The notes: generated from the letters alone by a model not told the origin. 64,000 bases of DNA from Chimonanthus salicifolius (GCA_013350335.1 CM023540.1:43693222-43757221); one strand, 5' to 3'; shown: positions 42,726 to 54,962, counted from the first letter of the stretch. Numbers and translations are program-made.

Positions 42726-44394
42726 CCCCGTTCATTATGACAGATTTGGGTGGATTTAGGGTTGGATTCATGACTGAGGAACAACTATATTTTCTAAAAA
42801 AAAATAAAGATTTGCACAAAATAATAAAAAACAATTATAATATAAAAATAAATTTTCATTTTAAAGTTTTTTTTTTTGCATAAATATTTTCTAAAGTTAG
42901 TAAAGTCCATATTTCAAATATTTTATGCTGCCTATTTCTCAATAAAAGACTTTGGAAAGTGTAGGGGGGCCTCATTTTTCAAGAGGTAGCAAATGGGGCA
43001 AGCAAGAACACGCAGTTGAGGCCCGAGGCAAAAAGGTAAGACACAAGTTCACATTTTATGGTACTTTGTTACTTTTACGTATCAAAAGCTAACACGTTAC
43101 ATGGAATTAGACAATTCAGGGCATCATTTTCAGCACTATTTTGATGCAATCCGTACATCAAGTGGACCCTGTGATTATTAGTTTGTGGGGTGATTATTAT
43201 CCAAGGGACTAATTTGTAAAGTCAAAAGAAATTTAGATGAGTGAGTGAAAAGGCTCACCCTCAATTATAGTGGTCAGTATTTACATTGTGATTTTATCAT
43301 TTCCATGAATGTCAAATTTGAAATTAATATCAATGATATATATCGTCGAGATAAAAAATAATTTAAATTTGTGATGTAGCCTAACTTCAAATCAAATACA
43401 AAGAATTAGTGTGACCGTTTAAAGTGAAATAGAAATTGAACTCAATACTCTCATTTTTTGAAATGGATTCGATTCCTATTAGAGTTAAGTTGAGGTTTCC
43501 TTTATATATTTGAGGTTTAACGAGGCCTTCAAAGGCCTATTGGTGATCCCACTCTGCTATTGGTACTAATGTGTGTCCCAACATTGTTGGCGGTGCTAAA
43601 ATGGGTTTCAAGAAGCCAATTTTATTTATTTCTATGCCTAAGATGGGGATAACCAATTCTCAAATGGGTTAACCCACCAAAAAATGGGTTTCACATTTTA
43701 CCTTTTGATTGTTCTAAAAATTGGACCAATGTCTTGTATGGGTGAGGCCAAAGTGGAACTTATTTCATGTGAATCGTGAAATTAGTTTCACCTCCAATGT
43801 GGTATTAAAAAAAAGTATGACTTTTTATGTGTTAAACGAGACCTATTAATGAATTACTAAAGTTTAAGATGGTCCAATTTTCTCTAACAAAGAAGTGGAA
43901 TCTGGATCAATTGAAAGTAAACTTCGATAGAGCATCCTCTCCTATTGATTGAAGAGTATGCTATTCAACTCCGGTGGAAATCTACTTCTTGTGGTTGTAT
44001 AAATACTTTGGTCTTGCAAAATATTTAGATTTTGACTTATTTAATTCTATTTAAGAAACTAATCTAATCACAATTCTTTAAGGATATTGAGTTATACGCA
44101 CAGATTTTTCTCCTGAGAAGAAATTGTAACATCATAAATAGGAGATTCATGGTTTATTTTTTTATTCAACACAAATTTTGTAGGAATCCATCGTATTGAT
44201 TATAGAATTTAGAGGAGAAAGAGATAAAATTCATAGATCAATTTAAGCCGTTGATTAAAAGGCATCTCAAATTTAAATGGGTGATCTAGATCATAATTGG
44301 GAAGGTCTCAAGTTGTACATTAACACTCAGGCCTTGGATCATCATCAATATGGGTCGTGGTATGGAATGCTTGATTATTGAGATTAATATCATG
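42726..44394. other. Spacer, no gene seen
   Basis: AT-rich sequence with no recognised repeat ends or coding potential. Confidence 0.5.
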
Positions 44395-44710
44395 TAGCCT
44401 AGAGCCAACATCCGGCATGTATTGACCCGACCCGAGATATCATAGGGGTCGGGTCAATGGGTCGGGTTGGGTTGAGAAGATAAAAAACTCTTATGGAATT
44501 TGGGTCGAGTTGAGTTGAGGAATTTACAAGTTAACCTAACCCGACCCGATCCAATCTGGCTAAAATAGATTAAAATGGATTCAGAATGCGGGTTAGGATC
44601 AGAATTCAAGTTAAGTCGGGTTAGTATTTGAGTGGGGTCGGATTCGATAATTTCGGGATTAGTAACTCGGATCGGGTTGGGTCAGGCCGACCCGATTTTA
44701 GCCCTAAATC
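44395..44710. repeat. GACCCGACCC-rich decayed repeat
   Basis: Both strands carry many GGGTCGGGT / ACCCGACCC words (44425-44480, 44535-44560, 44630-44695). The layout resembles the repeat at 34742. The ends are not well defined: GCATGTATTGACCCGACC on the left, CCGATTTTAGCCCTAAATC on the right. Confidence 0.4.
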
Positions 44711-45987
44711 TACTAAACCACAAAAAATATGGAGTGAAAACTACAATCGAATTTAGGTGCCCACTACAGTGCAATGCCCAATTATGGAGAGAATAGCGAT
44801 AGAAGAGGATGTGGATGGTTAAATAGTCACCCGCATCTAATAACCCCAAGCTCTGTTTTAATGGCTCCAACTTTAAGAATTTTTAAGGAGTATTTCCAAA
44901 TTCAATAGTTTATATTAGTCCTACAGGTGTCAATTTGATCAATGGGTTAGCTCGGGCTTTTAAGCCCAACTACAGCTAAGGACGAGCCCAACGGGCCTCG
45001 ACAAACCTTAAGTAAAAGCCCAAGCTCAACCCAAACCTAAATAAAAGGATTTCGACAAAGATTTTTTTGATCGAAGGGTCAGGCTCAAGCTTTTACGCAC
45101 ATCAGGCTTATACCTAACTATGCTTGTTCTTAAAAGCCTGAGCCCAACCTGTCGAACAATTTTTTTTTCTCTAAGTCCATTTATTTAGATCAGGCTAAGA
45201 CAAATGAACAATTACTCATTTTTTTCAAAAAAATGAAGAGAGGGTAAAATGAATAAATAATAATTATCAACAAAATTTGAACCCAAGTCACTAAAATGAG
45301 TAAAACGTATCTTTACCACTGTACTACAATAGCTTTCATTTTTTTTAAACTATAAATAATATTTATAGAAGAAAAACTACTGCATGCGCTAGCACCAATA
45401 TTGATAAATCTAGTGTGTACAGTCATAGTTGTCATCCGTGAAATGGAGGCAATTTGATCTAAGAAAAGTCTGATTAGTCGTATGAGGTACTTAATCCAAT
45501 TTCAATTTCTAAAGGTTTACTAATCCAAATTCACCACTTTTGAAGTATTTCTTGTTAAAAATCCCTATAATTTCAATTAAAATTTACTGATATAAATACT
45601 CAAATTTATAACTGAGAGAGAGCTTTCTTCCAATAGAATACTATACAAATATTTAACGGTGCAGCTGTGATTGCCTAATGAGTCTAATCTCTCTAGTCAA
45701 TTATTTGTTAGCATGAATATCATGAGAACTTTTGGCTGCTTATGACTCTAATTTGTCTTTCAAAGGCTGCCAAGTCAGATTACAATTTTAAGGTCATCTA
45801 CCTAACACGCATGTTTACATCAAACAAAACCGTGCCCCAGCCTACACGTCTGTCTAAATAAAAGAAAATACCTTTGAATAGTGTAGTCAAACATAGAGCT
45901 GTGGATAAGCTGACTTGCAAATCGCCCTCAATTATTCCAATGGGAATGGAGAGTAGATCTTTTATTAACAATAAGTCACAATCCAAT
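44711..45987. other. Spacer, no gene seen
   Basis: From 44920 to 45160 are AAGCCC / GGGCTTT words of a decayed repeat beginning ACAGGTGTCAATTTGATC. Nothing else was recognised. Confidence 0.4.
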
Positions 45988-46157
45988 TTTATTTTTATCT
46001 TTTTGAGTTTACGTGTGAGAAATTATGAAAAACTCAGTGTAAAAATTCTCACAGGGTGATACCCATTATTGTCTTTAGGGTACACTAGGAGAGATTATGT
46101 AGTTCGAACTTGAAACCTCTTATTTCGTGAGACGGAAGATCACCGTTGAATTGCATT
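45988..46157 (-). mobile_element. SINE, reverse orientation
   Basis: On the minus strand it has a tRNA-like head, a B-box-like GGTTTCAAGTTCGAAC, a CCCTAAAGACAATAATGGGT block, and the tail TCTCACACGTAAACTCAAAA. It is closely parallel to the SINE at 51606. Confidence 0.65.
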
Positions 46158-46849
46158 GGGTTATTCCGATGTGAATGGAGAGTGGAGCTTCTGATAATAA
46201 GTGACAATCCACTTGATTTTTTATTCTCTTTTTTCTCATTTGTTATTATCATGAAAGTTGTTTATTATTTTTTAGCTCATGAAAAATAAAATAATAGTCT
46301 TTTTCTTCTATAGAATAAGATCTTTTTACTAAGAATATAGATATGAGACAGTTTCTTCTTTTTGTAAAGAATCTATAGAATATAGAGAAGATATAAAAAA
46401 TTTATAAGAAAAAGAGAAAATTTTCTCTCTCAGTGAGACAACATCTCACTCATTTTTGTAAAATATTTTTTTATGCAAAAAAAAATATAAACATTGTCCT
46501 TTCATGGCCGGACATGATGTCCTAGCATGTGTCGGACAACATAGATTGTATACAAAAATAATTTTTTTTTGTAAAATTTAATTTTTCAAAGAAATTAACG
46601 AACAACTCCTTAAAGTGGTAAAATAGTACATTGATATCTCTTAATATAAAATACATCGAAGTCCCTGTCAATTATCTATTTTGATTAGTTTTAAGTTCAA
46701 ACTTAGGTGGTGATTAATTAAATTTAAATTGATTCTGACTTAATTAGATAAAATTCAAGCTGCCACTCAATTAGGTCTTCTTGATTCAAGTGGTGTATAC
46801 ATGCATATTTTGTGGGTATTTAATGTTATATATCGATGTGTGTACAGCA
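46158..46849. other. AT-rich spacer, no gene seen
   Basis: No repeat ends or coding potential were recognised. Confidence 0.5.
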
Positions 46850-47159
46850 AGGCAAAAAACGACCGGGCAATAAGTATCAGTGATAGCAAGTATCAACAAT
46901 AGAATGCCGATAAAGACTCACTTTCTTTTTCTTTTCTTTTTTTAATTTTTTTTTAGAAAAAATACAAAAGATATCAAAAAATAGGATTTTTCTTTGAAAA
47001 CCTAGTGTGAGCATGCTTTTATTAGAAGAAGATCATTTTTATACAGTATTAGACCCAGCCGAAATTTCAATACGCATAAAGTATGTCCTAACAATTTAGA
47101 AAATAGAAAAACAATAAGAAAACATCTCATATGAAATTCATATTCTCTAGTATCTAATA

Positions 47160-47210
<51 letters not shown>

Positions 47211-47835
47211 TCATAAATCTATTGTCATTAAAAAATCCAAATTTCATAAAAATATTGAACTATTAAAAAAAATTACACAAACACTCTAAAACTAAATCAA
47301 TCATATTAACAGGCTTTTCATTTAATTCTATAAATATATGTATATCATTTCATTATTTTTTCTCCACAAGAAACTCCAAAACGGGAATTATCTTAGAAAA
47401 CTTGAATTTCATTAATATACAAACTTGAAAAATAACGACACCCTATAAACTATATCAATCACACATCCATTCAATTCAATAGGCAGTCAATATTATTTCA
47501 TTAAATTATTTTTACAAAAAAAATCCCAAAAATCGAGATTATCTTAGAACAAAAATTCAAAAAAAAATGATGAAAACAAATTGGCAATTTTAAGAGTAAA
47601 AAGTTTGGAATTGACAAGTACCTTTGACACTTAAGAATTTGGTTTTAAACTTTCCTAAAATCATAACCAATGCAAGATTTAACCCAGGAAACAGTCAATA
47701 CAATATTTTTTTCTGAAAAATAGTAAATTATAATAAAGGCCAGTACTAAACTGTATTGGTCTATACAGGCCGATATGCCAAATTATCGGTCATATCGGCC
47801 GACACACTAACTGTACGGACGACATACATGTATTA
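46850..47835 (+). repeat. About 1-kb dispersed repeat, copy 2
   Basis: It is a direct-oriented counterpart of 41735-42725, with the same order of blocks (GTGAGCATG, TATTAGA, TTTCATAAAAATATTG, AAAAATTACACAAACAC, TCTCCACAAGAAACT, GATTATCTTAGAACAAAAAT, GCAAGATTTAACCC). It contains an (AT)n expansion absent from copy 1. The right end has a TATCGGTCATATCGGCCGA motif, the same palindrome that marks the hAT-like MITEs. Confidence 0.65.
47162..47205. repeat. (AT)n microsatellite
   Basis: About 21 uninterrupted AT units inside the 1-kb repeat copy 2, not expanded in copy 1. Confidence 0.95.
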
Positions 47836-48560
47836 GCCATATTTTATACTTCATTGTGTATATGTATTGCATTATATTATAAATATTGTATAAATATTTT
47901 ATATTGTTTAAACCAAATTTGAGTGAAGTATGTGTTTGAAATGTATTTAAGAGAGTTAATAAATTATTTTTTAATAAATTGGCACATTTATGCAGTCTAA
48001 AGTCCAAAGAAGAGAAGTTTAAACCACAATGGGATTTTTTAGACCTAGGTTAGCGTGATCTAGATCTAAGGGAAATCAATTGTAGGCTCAAGCAAATTGA
48101 GGAAATTTTAATTCAATTCTAGGGTTTGGAAGAATTTCTACTAGTTTTCACCGAAAGGAAATATCCCTAGGAATTTGGCTCTAGAAAAATGGAATCAAGT
48201 TCTATGATGAACCTATAGTCAAATTTCACTTTAAAAGACAATTTAACAAAGGTCAAAAGTGAAAGTCCTTTCATTTTCACTTCATTCCAAATAATCATTC
48301 TCCATAGAATTACTCAATGTTTGTGAAAAGAAAGGCATGATCATACTCCAAAAATCAATAGAGAAGACATCAAGCCAAAGTAGGCAACTCTTGTTGTCAT
48401 ATGATGTTATCTATGACATCACACCCTTATGCACCACTATCATGTTGCCACATCATCATCCAATTTTAGTCTCCAATCACAAATTAACAAATGGAAATTA
48501 AGAAAATAGGAAGAAATTCTTGCAAACAAAACTATCCACAATCTTGCATGATAGTGGTAC
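47836..48560. other. Spacer, no gene seen
   Basis: No repeat ends or coding potential were recognised. Confidence 0.5.
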
Positions 48561-48791
48561 CAGCGGTAGAAATATTGCCAGAGATATCTGGTATTGGCTC
48601 AGATATTTCAAGTATTGGACGCCCGATATATCTTAGCTGATATGAGATATATTGTCTGTACGGGTGAAATCTCGATTGATACAGGCAAGATCTCGGTTTA
48701 TACGACCGAAATTTGACAAAAAAGAAAGAGAGAAATATCAGCCGATATTTGTGGAACTGAAATATCAAGCCCAATGTTTTTTTTACCCCTC
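48561..48791 (+). mobile_element. hAT-like MITE, decayed
   Basis: It starts CAGCGGTAGAAATATTG and ends TTTTTTTACCCCTC. Inside are decayed palindromes such as CCCGATATATC, ATCAGCCGATATTT and CTCGATTGATA. No matching octamer was found at the flanks, so the exact ends are uncertain. Confidence 0.55.
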
Positions 48792-49186
48792 TCCTCCTTA
48801 AAAGTGGTAAAAAATTCTTTTGCAGAAAAAAGTAAAAATTCAGATTGGACAAATAAGCCCAAATAAGAGAAAATGGGCTTGGACCCATATGCCATAGCAC
48901 TAGGGCTTTCATGATTTGAAACTCTATTAATGATATCCTCATCATGCTTAATAATCAACAAAGTATTCACAAGCTAAATTAGTGCTTGATGATATATGTT
49001 TGAAAGTAAACCTCAAATAACTTTCAAACTAAGCTCAAACTTGCTTTAATTGAACTAAGCTAGACCCATTTACGTGTCAAATCAAACAGTTCCAAGAAGC
49101 AAGAGTTTTTTTAAAAGACAGGTTGATATTTCAAAAGGAAAGCATAAAAAAAAGTCCAGTGTACTTGATCTTGGGTTGAAAAATCA
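48792..49186. other. Spacer, no gene seen
   Basis: The overlapping minus-strand frames at 48532-48970 are by-products of the MITE and its flank. Confidence 0.4.
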
Positions 49187-49352
49187 GGCGTAGTTCAATT
49201 GGTTATCTCCTGTTTTAAGAAGTAAGAAGTTGTGGGTTTAAGCTCCCATAATCTAACTTTTGTATACTCTAGAGGTAGTGGGCTCACTTGTGGGAGTTTT
49301 ACGCTGAGTATCATACAGTTTTTCATACGTAAATTAAAAAAAAAAAAAAGAA
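49187..49352 (+). mobile_element. tRNA-derived SINE, near full length
   Basis: A-box-like GCGTAGTTCAATTGG (49188-49202) and B-box-like GTGGGTTTAAGCTCCC (49232-49247) head the element. The body includes TGGGAGTTTTACGCTGAGTA and ends TTTTTCATACGTAAATT followed by a long poly(A). It is a member of the CACACGTAAATTAAA family. Confidence 0.75.
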
Positions 49353-50319
49353 TTAGTCACGTGAGACGCTAGAAAAATTCAGATGAAACGTTTGAATATC
49401 TTGATCTTCAAATTTTTTTTTTTTAAGATTTATTTGAGTAGGGGATTCTCTTATTAGGAGATTCCCTTTCATCTTCCTTAATAATCCATATGTGAAAAAT
49501 TACTAAGGGAGCAGAGGAAAGAGCTAGTGAAGGTGGAGAATCATAGTTAAAAGATAAATGAATTTTCTACTTAATAGAGGGTATGAGGGAAAAGTGAAGA
49601 CTCACTTCTCTCCTATTTAATAAACATTAAACATGTGAAGGAGGACAATTCTGCGATTTCTCTTCAATTTTCATAAAATAAACGTTGGACATGAAAAAAA
49701 AAATTTTACTAATTACTCAACTCGACTCGACTCATATAATAATAAATAGTTAGATCCAACATAAATATTTATTGTATTTATCTAATTATTATTACGTCTA
49801 TTTATAACATATCTATACCTCACATTTAAAAAAAAAAAAAAAAAAATTCTGCTAGTTTACTGTGGATCAATCATCAACTAGTTGAATTTCAAAATTAGCT
49901 GTTCCCAAGACTAGAATATTATAGAAGAGTTGGGACGCGAGTGCAATGAGGAATGAAAATGGATCCCAACTCGAAAGGTGTCACATGGTGTCAAAAATTA
50001 TAATAGTAGCTACAACTTACCATCAAAAATTATTATAGTAGCTCCAACTTTATAGTGTTGGGTACAATACAAAAAAAAAAATATTCATTTGTGTCATATC
50101 TTGCCTCTTACATCATTTCTACGTTCCCTCTTTGTACAAGTAATTCATAAATGCACTCTTAAAGCCTATGACTGGCTAAAGTGATGCACCCCTCAAAGGA
50201 GTAATCTGACCTATGAACAACCATCCATTACTCTATTATAGACAATCATGTGAATTTCCAACAAAATAGGACTAGAGAATGAGCACTCATCTCACTGTAG
50301 AGGTCTGAACTAGCAATGA
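49353..50319. other. Spacer, no gene seen
   Basis: At 49960-50050 there is a short direct repeat (AAAAATTATAATAGTAGCT and AAAAATTATTATAGTAGCT). No coding region was recognised. Confidence 0.45.
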
Positions 50320-50940
50320 GTGAGTTGTATTGGTTTTGAGTAGTGTTTTATTTGAATTCGAATAATCATATTCAATCTATTACTAATTTATTTATTAAAT
50401 GCAGTTTTAAACTTATTTTAAATTTCGGTCACAAAATTTTAAATCCATCTTTATTTAAATTGCTTATGTTAGATTTGGATAATCGAGTTAGGTCAAGTTT
50501 TGTCGATTCTAATTTAAAGTAGATTTGGTAATGAGTTATACGGGTTGTGTCAGCTTTAGATTCATGTCAATGATTCTCAATCTATTACTTATATGTTTAT
50601 TTAATGGATTAGTCAGTTCGGAGTCTATTTCGGGTTTGCGTCACAAAATTCTAAATCATTTAAATTGTTCAGGTTCGGTTTTGGATAATCAGGCCGGATC
50701 AGATTTTGTCAATTTTAGTTCAAGGTAAACTTGGCAACGGGTTGGTCGAGTCGGATCAGTTTCGGATTCAGATCAACAAATCTCAATCCATTACTTACTT
50801 GTTTATTAAATGGTTTAGTCAGTTTAAATCTATTTCGAATTTCCGTCACAAATTTTAGACCCATATCCTTTTAAAATGCTCGGGTTCGGTTCAAATAATC
50901 ATATTGGGTTAAATTTTACCGGGTCTAGTTGAACTAATTG
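50320..50940 (+). repeat. About 206-bp tandem repeat, three units
   Basis: The unit contains CAATCTATTACTTATATGTT, GAGTCTATTTCGGGTTTGCG, TCACAAAATTCTAAATC and GGTTCGGTTTTGGATAATCA. The corresponding blocks lie near 50375, 50585 and 50791, which gives spacings of about 206-210 bp. A further partial unit lies at 51117-51225. The units are diverged and non-coding. Confidence 0.75.
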
Positions 50941-51605
50941 ATAAAACTTTCCTCCATATAAAATCTCAAAATATCATAGTTTTCAATAAATTTTAGACTT
51001 AGAGTTATGTTAGTTACAGAAGATTTTGAAAGATTAAAATATTCAATTTTCATGAGTATATTAAAAGTAAATATGTAGAAAAATAGAAGATTCTAAGAAA
51101 CGAGAGACATCATGTATAAATGGTCTAGTCGGTTCAAGCCTATTTGAAGTTTGCATCACAAATTTTAAATCTATACCCTATTTAAAATGTTTTGTTTCAG
51201 ATAATAAGATCGGGTTAAATTAGGACATACAATATACTTAGATTATCAAAATTATGGCTTTATCTTGATCAAGTATTCAAGAACCTCGTTAATCATACAA
51301 TCTCATCTCTCCAAATTTTGGATTAAGTAACAAGCATTCAAGAGCACAAATTCCACATTGAAGATACTTGATGTTTGTTGATGAAGAAATGAATCAAGTC
51401 CAACAAATTCTACTATTACAACTACTCTTGTTCCTTTAACAACAATAACGTATTTTAGATTATCAAGTCTCTTATAACTTAAAATGCATATTGAATAATT
51501 AGGTAAGGAGACTTTAGGGTTTGATTTGATTTTATTGTGACAACCATCTCTAGAGGGCATAAAGACTTCAATCCAACCATTCATTTAATGTTCATAGTTT
51601 ATACT
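50941..51605. other. Spacer, no gene seen
   Basis: It contains one detached partial unit of the preceding tandem repeat (51117-51225). The minus-strand frame at 51303-51584 has no family resemblance. Confidence 0.45.
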
Positions 51606-51745
51606 CTTTTTTTTTGAATTTACGTGTGGAAAAACCGTGGGAAACACAGCGTAAAATCCCCATGGGCGATACCCATTGCCTTAGGGTACACCAGATTAGG
51701 CTATGAGAGCTCGAACTTGGCACCTCCCGCTTCTTGAGGTCATAG
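51606..51745 (-). mobile_element. SINE, reverse orientation
   Basis: On the minus strand it reads AAGAAGCGGGAGGTGCCAAG, B-box-like AAGTTCGAGCTC, TGTACCCTAAGGCAATGGGT, CCCATGGGGATTTTACGCTG, CCACACGTAAATTC and poly(A). It is the best-preserved 3' half of the family that includes 8758, 45988 and 49187. Confidence 0.75.
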
Positions 51746-52004
51746 TTCATATTTATGACTTGAAAATAGATAAAAACTTCTATCATATATAATGCTATCA
51801 AACATTTTAACTATCTAATAAATATATACTTGGATTAAGTATCGATTCACTTATTTGTGACTATTCCTCATAATGAGAAATGGTCAAGTATAATAGATCT
51901 GACTATAATAACTTTAGATCATCTATCTTCACCGTTGATCGGTGAATTTCGAAATTAGAGAATATTAAAATAAATGATAATGATAGAACACCATACCCGG
52001 TGTT

Positions 52005-52125
52005 AGAAGTGGGAGTCCTGATTCTCACTTCACTCTTTAGGGTCACTGTACGTAAAGTTATCCGGTATATAAATTGAAGGCTTGCACATATCTCGAAAAT
52101 TAGTCGAGTGCTCTAAAAAACCAGA
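52005..52125 (+). mobile_element. SINE fragment
   Basis: B-box-like GTCCTGATTCTCACTTC is followed by TTTAGGGTCACTGTACGTAA, GTTATCCGGTATATAAATTG and ATTAGTCGAGTGCTCTAAAA. It is in the same order as the SINE at 6030. Confidence 0.5.
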
Positions 52126-52520
52126 GCAAAACATCCGACTCATAAACCAGTTCAATTTATATTATACTACAAAAAATACCACATGTAAATCCTCCTTGTA
52201 CATGCTGTTTGCATTTGCATCATTTGGGTTAATGGACTAGGAGATATAAAGTCTAGCTGAACTAACAATGAAAATTAAATATAAATGAAAATTCAGATTT
52301 AGAAAAGTTAACACACTTAGAAGTTTACATAAAGAATCTCTATTCAAGTCAAATATTTCATATTTCAAAAAGAAATTTCTGATTATTAAATCATTATCAT
52401 TTATCATGTTAATTTGAAGTTTGCATTTATATTTAAATTTGATAAATTATTTTTTTATGGACTACCTACTTTTCAGATTATGCTTTTAAATTATAACAAT
52501 AAGTCTTTACGAATTGTATT
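52126..52520. other. AT-rich spacer, no gene seen
   Basis: Nothing recognised. Confidence 0.5.
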
Positions 52521-52905
52521 CAAGGGTGAAGATCTCGTTCTGGCCGAGATATCGGCTGATATGGTCATATCGGTGATACGATTCTCTCCTTTTTAAAATT
52601 TTTTTTTTCAAAATATCAGTCATTTTTTATTTTTTCTGAATTGAAATAAAAATAAAAAATTGAAAGAATGATCATTTTTGAAAAAAAAATTAATCAGAAA
52701 TATCGGCCGATATCAAAACCGATATTTGATCGATATCGGTTAGGCCCATGAACAAATCAAATTTTTTTTTTTAAAAAAGGATTGATATTTAATGATATTA
52801 GCCAATATATTAGCCATATCAACCGAGATCATCAAAGTAAAGCCGATACGTATCGTATCGACCGAGACTATTACCCATACATATCGGCCGAGAATATTAC
52901 CCATG
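52521..52905 (+). mobile_element. hAT-like MITE, 385 bp, perfect 8-bp TSD
   Basis: It starts CAAGGGTGAAGATCTCG and ends GAATATTACCCATG. It is flanked by identical octamers ATTGTATT (52513-52520 and 52906-52913). TATCGGCCGATATC lies at about 52701 and decayed CGTATCGTATCGACCGAG motifs near the right end. The T/A-rich core with GGCCCATGAA matches the 5148 subtype in reverse. The open frames in it are not genes. Confidence 0.88.
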
Positions 52906-52913
52906 ATTGTATT

Positions 52914-53399
52914 ACATGTTTCTTCGGATAGAATTGCATTCATGGGCATGTAGGTGACTACCATCATACATTCTTTTATTTATGTGTGAATAATTTATGT
53001 TTACTGTTGAAATTGTCATTGTCTTAAGTAGAAAGGAATAATATATAAATTTATTGATATGAAATAGAAGGCCACCTTCATTCAAATATTCTGGTTGTTG
53101 TCTAGCTAAATATCTTAGAAAGGAAATGACCCACATGCCTACTTCCTCTAGACAACTTTGTTTGGAGCTATAACTAAATAAATGAGACCATAGGGTCCAT
53201 GGCCCTCTTCAACTTACCACATGTGAAAGAGAGAGCCTAACATATATATACCTTTAGACCATCTTATATCTTCTCACAAGTAACTATATCTCAATTCAAC
53301 TTATTTAATAAATAATTTAATTTAATTTAAACTCATTTATAAATGGATGAATTCTACTGATCCAACTATTGTTACGTTTATATAACATGTAAGCATATA
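52914..53399. other. Spacer between two MITEs
   Basis: Nothing recognised. Confidence 0.5.
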
Positions 53400-53407
53400 A
53401 GGTCTAT

Positions 53408-53684
53408 CAGGGGTTGAAATATCGGCCAATACGTATCGTATCGGCTGATATATATCGGTTTTGGATATGTGAATATCGGCCGATATGTATCGTATCGGCC
53501 GATATTCACAATATCGGCCTTGATATCGGCCGTATTATATCGGCCCGATATCAAAATATCGGCTGATATCGGCCGATATTTAAAAAAACAAGGAAGAAAG
53601 AGAAAAATATCAGCCGATAACGATATATCGGTCGACATATCGTATCGGCCGATATATCGGCCAATACCGATTTTTAAACCCCTG
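53408..53684 (+). mobile_element. hAT-like MITE, 277 bp, perfect 8-bp TSD, richest in the palindrome
   Basis: It starts CAGGGGTTGAAATATCGG and ends CGATTTTTAAACCCCTG. It is flanked by identical octamers AGGTCTAT (53400-53407 and 53685-53692). About ten TATCGGCCGATA or one-base variants lie inside, most of them in the first 170 bp, with a short A-rich gap near 53580-53610. The symmetry produces overlapping open frames on both strands (53378-53638 minus and 53469-53777 plus) that are artefacts. This looks like the youngest copy in the window. Confidence 0.92.
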
Positions 53685-53979
53685 AGGTCTATATCTATTT
53701 GTGAGGCAATTTTCGTTTATGCTACGATTCTCATTAAAAAAAACTTTATATATTTAGAATCAACAAAACTGGAGTGAGAAAGTGGAAAATGTTTATGAAG
53801 ATTAAATAATTCTTTTAAATAAATATTCGAATTTGAGAGATTGATATATAACTCATAATTTCCTATTTTTTTTATATATTTACTTGTAATCTACTTCCTC
53901 CTCAATTCATAGATTGTAATCTCAGATTTTAATATTGAGAATTCTAATACACAGTCATGGTTGCAATGTAAAGTACTAA

Positions 53980-54182
53980 TTTTTTTTTTAAGATCCAGGG
54001 AAATCTAGAGCCCACATTGGCGGTATGTAGTCATGTTGACTAGGTGTGCTTACGCCTCGCCCTCCTTAAATCCTGGGAAGGACACCCCATACCTACATAG
54101 AGTGCCCCAGTACACCACCAGGGATTGAACCTGCTACCTCTCACTAAAAGTGTGGGAGGCAACCAGTTGAGATACCCAGTGT
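53980..54182 (-). mobile_element. tRNA-derived SINE, reverse orientation, near full length
   Basis: On the minus strand it has A-box-like TATCTCAACTGGTTGCC and B-box-like GCAGGTTCAATCCCTGG about 40 bp downstream. The body includes GGTATGGGGTGTCCTTCCCA and GGCGAGGCGTAAGCACACC and ends CCCTGGATCTT plus poly(A). The body and tail differ from the other SINEs here, so this is a separate family. Confidence 0.72.
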
Positions 54183-54521
54183 TGAATATTATAGTTGCTA
54201 GCGTTGTTGGTTTATTAGAAAAAAAACGAATTGTATAAACATCTATTTGACGACGACATGACGGTTGGTTGAGACTTCAGAGTAAAACTTAATTTTGTGT
54301 ATATTAATTTTTTTCCTTTTACACATCACGCATACCAGTCATCAATTAAAAGCAAAAACTTAATTCTAATTAATTTTCAAATATCAAGATAAAATTACAA
54401 TTATTGAAAATTTGGAGATTTTTTAAAATTAAATAAAAAGTAGAGACCCATATAAAAATTCTCCTTTTTTATACAAACTATCTTATATCTCACATTAGAC
54501 TTAATCTAGGTAAGATTACAA

Positions 54522-54700
54522 TTTTTTTTTTTAATATGGGTATTCCCACCTCACGTTGAAGGTGAGACTAATCCCACGAGCATGTGTAAACCTCCCAATC
54601 AATATACACTGATAAGTCAATGAGAAGTAACTCTATACAGAGTGGCCTAGAGGAGTTTGAGTATAAATCGAATCCAAGACCTCCCTTTATGAGGAGTTTG
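54522..54700 (-). mobile_element. SINE, reverse orientation
   Basis: On the minus strand it has GGTCTTGGATTCGATTTATA as the B-box region, then CACTCTGTATAGAGTTACTT, GGTTTACACATGCTCGTGGG, TTAGTCTCACCTTCAACGTG, AATACCCATATT and poly(A). Its 3' half recurs in direct orientation inside the tandem units at 55599-56300. Confidence 0.65.
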
Positions 54701-54962
54701 AATATGAATAGAATCCAAGATCTTCAAAATTTGAAATAGATCAGGATCTGAACAAATGATCATTTACGAATCTTAATTATTTTTTACATGAATCTATGCT
54801 GATTGGAATTTGTATTGTTAGTGTTTATTAGTAAAAACAAAGACACCCTTGCTATTGTATTATGGCTCCTATTTCCACGGCAGCAATTGCCTTATTAAAC
54901 TCACCGTCTCCATCTCAATTAACTTTTTACCTGGTCAAGAAGAGATGGGCTCACAAGTGACT

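Noticed and set aside
53378..53777. Overlapping open frames on both strands with repeated RPISADI / DISADI-like peptides
   Set aside because: They are translations of the TATCGGCCGATA palindromes inside a MITE. The symmetry keeps both strands open, and no protein family is present.
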